Origin: Capsaspora owczarzaki ATCC 30864
Lineage: Eukaryota > Opisthokonta > Filasterea
Assembly (NCBI RefSeq): GCF_000151315.2
Contig: NW_011887292.1
Span: 3,694,916-3,758,915 of the forward strand
Length of the DNA: 64,000 nt
Reading direction: 5' to 3'
The first letter of the stretch is position 1. Every line of letters begins with the position of its first letter. Positions 11,011 to 20,600 of the stretch are shown one piece after another. The notes under the pieces are model-generated. The model saw nothing but the letters and a program-made list of their open reading frames with translations, was not told the origin of the DNA and ran no database searches. The position numbers and the translations under genes were made by a program.

Positions 11011-13219
11011 TCAAGCATCATCATCATCATCATCCTCATCGTCGTCTTCGTCGGATTCCTCGTCTTCGGACTCTTCTTCTTCCTCGTCGGATTCCTCGTC
11101 CTCGTCGGACTCTTCTTCCTCGGATGATGATGACTCGACTGGACGGCTGGACTTTTTGTTGCTTGGGGCAGGAGCGGATTTGCCCTTTGCTATTACTGGA
11201 GCGGCTTTGCCCTTGGGAGCCACTGGAGCGGCAGCTTTGCCAGATTTTTTGGGCGCAGGTCGCTCGTCCTCATCACTTGAGTCCTCGTCTTCGTCATCAT
11301 CATCATCATCGTCAGAATCCTCTTCGCTCGAATCGTCATCGTCATCGTCATCGTCTGAATCGTCTTCCTCGCTGCTGCTGTCCTCGTCGCTGGAGGGCTT
11401 GCCGCGACCTTTGGTTTGCGGTTGCGCTGCTGGGGCTTTGGAGGTCTTGGCGGCGACAGGTGCAGGTGCTGGCTTGCCCTTGCCCTTGCCCTTGCCCTTG
11501 GCGCGGGCCTTGCCACTCCAGTCCACATCATCATCGTCGTCCTTGGCAGCCTTGTTTTTGCGAGAAGACTTTTTGCGTTTGCCGTCATCCTCGTCGTCCT
11601 CTTCGGCTTCGTCGTCGTCGTCGTCCTCATTCGTGCCAATCCAAGTCGAGGCAGAGCCGTCGGGTGCGTACAAGAGACGCCACGAATCCAGCTTTGAAAT
11701 GTCCAACGAGTACATGTCGCCGAGGGTGAGCTCCTTCTCGTCCTCCTCGACAATGCCGCCCCACAGGAACATGGTGTTGTTCTTGACGGCCAAGTGGGCT
11801 TGGATGCGCGGAAGCGGCTCCACAGCAGCCTCGTCCTTGCTCTCCTTGGTGGCAGAGTCCTCACCCTCAGCGCCCTCCTTGTCGCCTTGCAGCACAATCT
11901 GGAACCAGCGCTTCTTCTCCAAATTGAAGGCGTACAGGTCATTGAAGAAGGTGCCCTCGATCTCGTCTTCGGTCTCCTCGTCAAAGACGCCGCCAAACAT
12001 GATGGCCATGCGCTTGCCCATCACCATGCTGAATCCACTGCGCGCGGACGGGGCGTCGCCAGATCGCTTGACCTTGCTCCACTTCCACGCGTTCAGGTCG
12101 AGCGCGTACATGTCAGTGTAAGTGACGCCCTTGTCGATTTCGCCCTTGAGGTGCTGCTTAAAGTAGCCGCCGTACAGGTAGAGCGTGTCGCCGTTCACAA
12201 TCATCTGGAAGCCGGATCGCGGCGACGGGCTGTTGGCCGTGTTGGTATTGCCACCAGCTGCTGCATTGGCAGCCGCAGCGGCGGCGACAACACCCGTGTC
12301 CACCTTGGTCCACGCATACGAGTCCATGTCGAAGCGGTAAAGGTCGTTAAAGTAACGCGCTGCCGCGTTTGTGTCGTGGAAGCCGCCAAACACAATCAGC
12401 TGGCGCTTGTACACGGCCATGCGATGTCCACTGCGTGCGGAGGGGCCAGAGCTACCGACACTCGCGGCGGCGGACGCGCCCTTTTTCGACGCCTTGGCAG
12501 CAGCAGCTGGGGCAGCGGCGCCGGGCGCTGCGGCCGACTGATCGCGAGGATAGGCGCGCTCCCACCGTGGCGATGCACCCAAGTGCAGCACCCAGAGTTC
12601 ATTAAAGTGGTGGAATTGTGATTGTGATGGTGATGAGAACTCGCCACCAAAGAGCTGGAAGTGTTAGGCACAGGGAGTGAGTGTGAGCGATCGTAATCCA
12701 AGCAAAACTGAGATCCACCCCACACCCACACACCCACACACACCCCGCGTCTCTTAACATTCCATTTTACTCTGTGCTTCCTTACCCAGAGCTGACCTTC
12801 GCCGCGATCGACAGCGACGGCTTGGTGCGACGACCTTGGCGTTGGGCCGTTCGGGACGCGCAGCTGGCGCCACTGGCCTTTCGCAATGTTGTAAAAGTAC
12901 AAGTCGTTGTACATGTAGCACTTGTCGCCATTGAAGAGCTCTCCGCCAAACACAATGAGCTCGTCCTTGGTCGGGTGCGGCGTGAACGAGGCGTTCGCTC
13001 GCGGACTCGGAGCGCCTTCGAGGACGACCTCGGTCACCGTTGCGTTCGCGACGTCCTGTTGTTGTTTGTTCAGGCAGATGATTCAACACACAATGTATAG
13101 CAAACCACAACAAGTGAGCACTCAGGGGTGGTGGTGGTGGTTGGCTCAAGCTTTGGCCTCAAATCGCCAAATCCACATGGACTTTGAGGGGATCGGCTTC
13201 GTCGACGTCCCCTCCCCAT

Positions 13220-13252
<33 letters not shown>

Positions 13253-13398
13253 CTCGCCTGGCGCGCAAACTCGGCAATGAGCTCTTCAATGTCCTGCTCG
13301 CCGGAGGCCTTGATGGCGTTCTTGAGGCGCTTCTCGAGCTTCTTGTCGGCGTGGTCGTCCGACTTGGCCTTGTTCTTCTTCTTGTCCTTCTTGCCCAT
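11011..13398 (-). CDS. KLHDC4: Kelch-repeat protein, KLHDC4 / Kel3 type
   Basis: Six-bladed Kelch propeller with a charged N-terminus (MGKKDKKKNKAKSDDH) as in KLHDC4 and yeast Kel3; cellular role poorly known. Exons 13398-13258, 13055-12786 and 12654-11011 give 684 aa. Kelch signatures recur: PSPRANASF, DELIVFGGELFNG, NDLYFYNI, LFGGEF, SGHRMAVYKRQLIVFGGFHD, LYLYGGYFKQ, MAIMFGGVFDEE, MFLWGGIVEE. The C-terminal third is an Asp/Glu/Ser stretch alternating with Lys/Ala/Pro, ending in an almost pure Asp/Glu tail. The first intron has a GC donor (CAG then GCGAGT); no GT donor keeps the frame. A pyrimidine tract and CAG 11 nt before the ATG suggest a leader intron. Confidence 0.85.
13220..13247. repeat. 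(GA)n microsatellite in KLHDC4 intron 1
   Basis: 14 GA units on the plus strand, ending a few bases from the GC donor of the intron, so CT-rich on the sense strand. Confidence 0.9.
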
Positions 13399-13736
13399 CC
13401 CTTGGTCGACTGTCAAAATAAAATAAAAGTGAAGTATGGCCGACTTTGTAATTTGGGGTTTGTGTGGGGAATTGGGATGGAAATGGATTTGGTCGAAACC
13501 TCAAACAAACATCGCTTTGTGGTGCAAAGGTCAAAAACTGTATTGCTCAGACAAAGCGGGAGAACCCGGATATCAACAACACGAGCTGCGTGCGATTCCT
13601 CGGTCATTGGACCTCAAGAATTGCATGGCACAGAGAATACGAAAACGAGAGAACGGGCAAAAGCAACAAAACGCAGAAACTGCGTTGTATCAACAACAAA
13701 CAAAAAAAACCCTCACTCAATCACGCACTCACACAC

Positions 13737-16598
13737 TCACTGGGAGCCGGCAGCGCGGTGGAAGGCTGCGCGGAAGGCGTGAATGTCCTTCAGCTTGGGG
13801 TGGAGGGTGCCGGCAGAAACACCCTCGGCGACCATCTCGGGCGACATTTGGAGGGCGCTCAGGTAGTGCTCAATGCTGCTGCGAAGTCCAGCGTCGGCGC
13901 TGCCAAAGTAGCCGAGCCAGGTGGACTGGATCGCGGGAGGGAGACGGGGGTCGGAGAGGGCAGAAGCGATGCGCTGGGCCAGTCGGTTTTGGCGATCAGA
14001 GTCGAACGAGCGGTAGCGCGCGCCAGGCTGCGCAAAATCGTTCGTCAGGTTGATGTTGGCACGGACCTTCTGGCCAGTGACGACCTCCGTTTCATGGTAG
14101 TAGGGCGCGGCTTCCTTGACGTTGGTGCGAATGTTCGAAGGGAAGTAGTTGATTTCGCCAGCCGAATCGGCGGTGGGCTCGTTAAAGTTCATCAAGCCAT
14201 CGACGTGGTTGTCTGTCAGAAAAATAGCACAGAATGGGGTGAGTGCAAACAGAAAAAAAAGACAAAATCCGCAACAGCATTTCGCAGCAACTCAAAAACA
14301 AAAATCAACATCCAGACCGCACCAAAGAAGGGGCACTTGGGACGGTTGATGGGCAGCATTTGGTTGTTGGTGCCAAGACGGTAGCGTTGGGTATCGCCAT
14401 AAGAGAACAGACGAGCCTGGAGCATCTTTTCGTCGGAAGGGGCAATGCCTGGCACCTGCAGCAAGAGAGAACGAGACGCGTGAGCATGCAGTTACAGCCT
14501 ATTCACGCATCCCAACAAGAAGCCCCTCGAGTTACCATTCGGGCAGGGGAGAAGGCGGATTGCTCATTCTCAAGGAACTGGTTGCGGGGGTTCTCGTTCA
14601 AGACAAGGGTGCCAACGCGCTGCAGCGGGAAGTCGGAAACTTGCCACTGCTTGGTGGTGTCGAGATAGTCGTACGACAGGCTTTCAATCTTGCGGGTGTC
14701 GCTGGGGTCGAGCACTTGAATATACAGCGTCCACTTGCAGGAGCCTGGAGGATGGAGAACATGAACGTCGTTTTTGTTAATGATGCGACAGTGGCAACCC
14801 AACAGGAAAAGCCATAAACAAACTCTCGAACTATACCTGCGTTCATGCGGTTGGTCAGGTCGATGGTGGCAAACGAAAAGTGCTCCTTGACGGCGTCGTC
14901 GTCGTTGAGAGACTGGAACAAGCGGCGCCGCATTTCCCAGCAGACGAGTCAGAAACAACGCACCAAATTTTTCGGCTCGAGCTGAAGTCAAACCAGCACT
15001 ACTCACAACAACACCCTGGGCGCTCTCAAAGTAGTAACGAACGAGGAGTTCCTTGCCAGCCTGTGTTGCCAAACAACAAAATGAAGACGTGGAAACCAGG
15101 CTTGCACAAAACAAACGAAAAACAAAACCTCTCTCTACCTTTGAGATAAACTTGTAGGTGTGCACACCCCAGCCATCAAGTTGGCAGTACGAAGCGGGAA
15201 TACCGACGTCGTCGAGCAGCCAGGTGAACATGTGCGTGCTCTCGGGGTAGTTGGAGAAAAAGTCCCAAACGCGCCACCACTCCTGAACGCCAGTGAGAGG
15301 GTTGGGCTTGAGCGAGCGGATCATTTCGGGGAAGCGGATGCCGTCGCGAATGAAGAAGACGGGGAAGTTGAGGCCGACAATGTCGTAGTTGCCTTCCTGA
15401 GAGTAGAACTTGAGGGCAAATCCGCGCGGGTCGCCTGCAACAATCGAGACATGGAATGAGTGCACAAAATGGCGAGCCTTGCTCAAATGAGAGAGGTGGT
15501 CAAAGGGGGGGGGGTGAAAAAAAAGACGACGGAGAAAATGATCAGTGTCCTTACGGAGAAACTCGGGGCTGTGCAGGCTGTGAATGACGGTGGAGAAGCG
15601 AAGGGCAACCGGGGTTTGCTTTCCAACGCCGTTGAACACTTCGGCAAACGTGAGGTTTGAGATGTCGTCGGTGACCTGGAAGTAGCCCTTTGCGAGTGCG
15701 CCGCGTGCATGGACGTTACGTTCGGGAATGCGCTCACTGGAACAGGATCACAGACCATTTGCAGGGGGAAAAGGGCAAAAAACGGTGAGCATTCAACATG
15801 AACCGATTACCAATGCAGCTGGAGTTTTTTGTCTCTTGGACGTTGAGTTTTACCGGTTGTGAATCTGCGATACAACCATACAAGCATACGAAGAGTGAGT
15901 GCAGGTCATCCAAACGAACGCAGAGTGCTTTGTTGCAATCTCTCTGATTTTCAGATGGAGGTCACTGCGCAAAAATCCCCGTTCCAATATGAAACTTGAT
16001 CTCAAGCAATGCAATGCTGATACACCATTCAATACAACTCAACGCAACCTGATCAATGTCGCAGAATCAGCATTGTGTCGGAGTTTGGATTTTGACCGCT
16101 TTCTCATCGCATACAAAGCTCACAACTGTGCTGAAACCCCCAGCGGGGTATTCTCATTCTCATTACGATGATGATGATGATGATGATGATGATGAGGTTT
16201 GTGGTGTTTAGCTCCAAAAACAAAGGACCTTTCTGGTAGGGCAACGGTCGAGTAGGAAAAAGCCGGACGCGGACTAACGCGGGGAAATGGACGTCAAACA
16301 CCCCGCCAACCCCCAATCCCCAACCCCCATGATACATTGAGTCGACGAGCTTGTTGCTTATGGATTGCACCTGGAGGCGCTCGATCAGCTGGAAGTCCTG
16401 GAGGAGCACCGGGCCGCGGTTGCCGACCGTCTGTGCAGAGCGCGCATTGTCAATTGGAGCGCCGTTCTCGGTCGTCAGCGTCACGGTCTGCTGTCCGACG
16501 GCGACGGTTGCGCAGGTGGCAGCGACGACGGCGACGGCTGCGAGCACGAGCAGCGGGAGAGCAGTCGAGCTGCGGTGGGAGAGACGAGGACGAGTCAT
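13737..16598 (-). CDS. CAT: Catalase with signal peptide, nine exons
   Basis: Haem catalase, 554 aa. Exons 16598-16371, 15864-15854 (11 nt), 15736-15555, 15434-15139, 15060-15007, 14912-14837, 14744-14536, 14455-14323 and 14212-13737; total 1665 nt. Active-site features are seen: distal His in NVHARG, Asn in [12 protein letters not shown], proximal Tyr in [14 protein letters not shown], plus [16 protein letters not shown] built across the microexon. The N-terminus ([11 protein letters not shown], then [22 protein letters not shown]) is a typical secretory signal, and the C-terminus GSQ is not a peroxisomal PTS1. I therefore infer a secreted or secretory-pathway enzyme, not a peroxisomal one. 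Short C-terminal domain, small-subunit type. Confidence 0.95.
15854..15864 (-). other. 11-nt coding microexon of catalase
   Basis: Minus-strand exon ATTCACAACCG, preceded by CGCAG and followed by GTAAAA. It adds Ile-His-Asn and two bases of an Arg codon, completing the conserved (H)xNRERIPER region. Direct joining of the flanking exons would create an immediate TGA after codon 76, so inclusion is required for full-length enzyme. Confidence 0.85.
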
Positions 16599-17602
16599 GA
16601 AAAAGAGAGAGAAAGAGTGAAAGAGTGAAGGAGACTGAACTTGCGTCTCTTCATTCGTGCAATTGAAGAGACTTTGCCTCGCGATTCCGAAATGGTGGCC
16701 CAGAAGGATCGATGAGAACAGTAGGAGTATATATCGAGCCGGAGGGGGGGTGGAGGCGACACGGACCATGGTCAACGAAAGTGGCTGACACTCGCTGGCT
16801 TTTTGTGTTCATATTCTGTGCGTTCGCATTGTTTCCATAGAATCTATTCCGTTTCTGTGTCTGAGACACTTCTCCTGTTCAATTAAAAACAGTTTGCATG
16901 GATGTCAATAACAGCGAAGATGCTGAGAGTTTCATTGTTTTTTCTTTAGAGTTAGTTTTTTTTTTCAGTTTTTTTTTTTAGTTTTTTGCTTTGTTTTGTT
17001 TTGTGTTTTGTTTTGTTTTGTTTTTTTCCTGTAGTTGTTTTGTTTGCATTGCCGTTTTGCAACAAGTAAGCCAAACCCCAAGGAGCAAATCCACTGTGCG
17101 CTTCCGTTTGCAGTGACTCTGACTCATGGCCAGTCGGCAATGAGCAGCGCGCTAGCGCGAGAACTGGCACTACTACACACACACACACACACACGCACAC
17201 ACACACACCCGCGCACACACTCCGTCCACAACTGTGCCATCGCCAACACCGCAGTCTGGTTCCAAGCATTCCTACAAGTGCGACGTCAAACACCCTGGCT
17301 TATTCGTCACCGCATGGCCCGGAGGACGCGCGTCCGCTGCTGGATTCGCATGCTGCTTCGGTTCTGATTCTTGACATCAGCAATTTGGAAAACATTATGC
17401 TTTCGGCGGTTCTGCGCATGAAACCACTACAAAACGCGTTGAGTTGTGGTTGAAATGTTGTTGTTCCGCGCATCATCTCAGCACGATTCCTCGATTTTGT
17501 AGATCTCGCGCTCCACACTGACAACCTCCACGGACAACCCTCCTGAGAAGCAAAGGGACGCCGCTTTCGATTATGGTTCCTGTTCAGTGCACGCGTCGCA
17601 CA
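16599..17602. other. Divergent intergenic region, catalase / GtaA-LRR-RTK
   Basis: About 1 kb between divergent start codons. It holds the catalase TATA candidate, T-rich runs at 16945-17030 and an imperfect CA microsatellite (about 17174-17213). No convincing coding frame. Confidence 0.6.
16725..16740 (-). promoter_or_regulatory. Candidate TATA box of catalase
   Basis: ATATATAC on the minus strand about 130 nt upstream of the catalase ATG. One of very few TATA-like motifs at a sensible distance in the window. Position and motif only. Confidence 0.35.
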
Positions 17603-20600
17603 ATGCACGTCGCTACGGTGACTGTACTCCTGCTCGCGGTGTGTGTGCCGCTCGCCTCTGCCGCTCTTTCTCCGTACTTCCGCCCGCCAGCCTTTCCGAT
17701 CTTTGCGAACAACCCGTACTGGTCCGTATGGTCTTTATCGGATGCTCCTGGCAGGTCGTGGACCGAACACGCGTAAGTTTTGCTCGTGGTTGATGCAGCT
17801 GTTCTGCCGTGTGGTTTTTTGTGTTTTGGTTCCTTCTTTTTTTGATCTTTCTCTTTATCGTTATCTTCCATTATCGTCTTCTTCTTCTTGTTTCCTCCAC
17901 TTTGTCATCTTATTGCTAGTATTGGAGAGCTGCGAACATGCAGGGATGAACAGTTGGCAGAGCCTCTTGCAGTTTACTTGTGCATTGTCCGGATCGGCAA
18001 TTTTCGAGGCTTGCCTTCATATCTGCTTCTCCTCCCCTAATTCGTCTCCCCGACTCTGCTTTCAATGTACTCCTGTCATTGACCGAGTCAAATCACGTCC
18101 TGCACCGTTTGTTTGCATGCATCTAGAAACGGCGGCGTTCAAGGAATGACTGGCTTCGCCAAAGTCGATAGCACCTACTATCGCTTTCTGGGAGTGCCGT
18201 CTGTCGGTGGCACAGGCATCATTGTGGATCCCATTTCGACCCAGGTTTGTTTGATTAGCGCCCTTTGAGCTTGCACGATCGGCAAAAGTACCCCGACTTA
18301 CGGAACGATCTGTTTCACTGGCGAATAGATTTTGCCGCTGAGCACCGTTTACACCTTCAAGCTCGGAACGGCCATCCAGATGGTGTTGACTTTCTCACAA
18401 CCAGCACAAATCGATGACGATACCTTGGTCTCGGTGCCAGTGACGTATGTCACGTTCGCGCTCTCGTCCCTTGATGGCGCATCGCACACTGTCAGTCTCT
18501 ACATTGATCACTCGGCCGAGCTTGTTGTAGCGGATGTTGGTACGTCAGTTAATTGGGCCGATCTTTCTTCATCCGGCACCGGCACCAACACAATTATCCG
18601 CATGGGCGCCAATGTACAGTCAGGTCAGATTTCTGGTCGAGATGCTTCATTGATTCAAAAACGGTATTGCACTCATTCAACGAAATTACAGTTTTAAGCG
18701 GCTCCACGAATGACCGTATCAACTGGGGTAATGCATACATGGCTGCCCCCAAGGAAACTGCCCTCGTAGGCACTGTCAGTTCCGATGCCAACTGCAGAAA
18801 CGCATTTATCAGTGGTGCTGCTGCACCAGCTTTGCAAACTGGTCCTCGCAATGGCAACGATAACTGGCCTGTGTTGTCACTGAGGTGGAACGGCCTGAGT
18901 GTGACCTCCACGACAAGTGTCACTAAATTCATGACCCTTTCCTATGACAATGTCAACACGATGAACTTTTTCTCCAAGGTTCTCCCTCCGCTCTGGTCGA
19001 CAAAGATTGGCACGATTTTGACGGTGATTGCACAGATGCACACCAACTATGCCACCTACATGAGTGCCATCAACGCCCGCAACACTGCCCTTGTGACTCT
19101 GTTCGACAAGCGCGGCTCCAACTCTTACACCACCTTGCTGTCGCTTGTGTATCGCCAAGTCACTGCGTCGACCGAGCATGCGATCGACACGACCACACAA
19201 CAGCATTACGTCTTTATGAAAACGTTCGCCACCAGCTCGACCAATGGCCCGGTCAACGGGCAGGTCAACGCAGTGACCACCATGTTCTTTGCCTCTCCGT
19301 TCTACTTGCTGCTGAATCCCTCGCTTGTGCCAAAGATGCTGCTTCCTGTGCTCAAGTACGCCAACAGCGAGACCTCGTTCCCGTACACGCGTAGCTGGGT
19401 AAGTGTTGCTGTTGCAGCTGCAGTTGTAGTTTGTGTTTCTTGCAGCAGCTTCACTCAACTTGGCATGTATGGTTGCTTGCACGATGTTCCGCAGGCTCCC
19501 TCGCATGTTGGCCAGTGGCCGCTCTGCACTGCCGCGATTCCCACAACCTACGACATGCCAGTCGAGCACACGGCCAACATGCTGATCATGATCACGGCTG
19601 CCGCCCAGCGTGGTGCTCCGCTGACCTATCTGCAACCGTACTGGCCGCTCCTGACCACCTGGGCAAACTACTTGGTCGCCAGCCTGCCTTTCCCAACGAG
19701 CCAGCTCTTTGTGGACTCGTATGGAACAGCGTCTGCGAACAACGTCAACCTTGCCATGAAGGGTGCGATTGGAGTTGGCGCGTACAGTCTGCTGCTCAGC
19801 CTGACTGGCAACACCACTGCTGCGGCACAATACATGAACTCGGCCACAAGCTTTGCCAGCCAGATTCTGGCGCAGTCCTTGTCGACGGACCATTATCTGC
19901 GCGAGAAAGGCGCGGTGAGTTTCTCTTTTTTTTGCGTTTTCGAGCTGAATGGGGATTCTGTCGTTGTGCTCACTGACGAGGGGGGTTGGTTGCATTGCCA
20001 TTGCCAGGCTTCAACCACCTGGTCTCTCAAGTACAATCTGCTGTTCGACCGCGTGCTCAAGCTCGGACTGTTTGCGGATGCCGTCATGACGACGGAACAG
20101 ACCTTCTACACGCCCAAAATGGGCGCGTATGGTTTGCCGGTTGACAGCACAACCAGCGCCAATGGTCGTGTTGGCGAGCAGGGCTTTGTTGCGGCAATTG
20201 GCACAACTGCTCAGTTTACATCCATTTTTGACAAGCTCTTTCTCTATGCCAACACCACTGCGAGTCGTCTACCGCTGGGTGGTAAGTGGTTTGCCACGAA
20301 TGGGGGGGGGGTGCCTGCGGTTTGTATATTCACTCACTGCGACTGCAATTTTGGCCCTCAGATTACTATGTTGTTGGATCAGGCGCCAATGTGGACTTCC
20401 GAGCAGGCGCCTTTGTCGGTGGCCTCTACGCTCGCGAGCTTCTCGAGGATGTTCGGGCAGTGGCCTCGACCTCGTCCATCTCCGCTCGGGTCGCTTCAAG
20501 TGCTTCTGCCGCAACCGCCTCCAGCGTGTCGGCGTCGTTTGCGACAATTGAAGCTGCAGCCTCTGTCGCCTCGATTTCACAAGCCAGCTTAACGTCGGGC

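Noticed and set aside
18877-20001. Long minus-strand frame (374 aa) in the glutaminase region
   Set aside because: Antisense to conserved GtaA blocks, with no domain; shadow frame.
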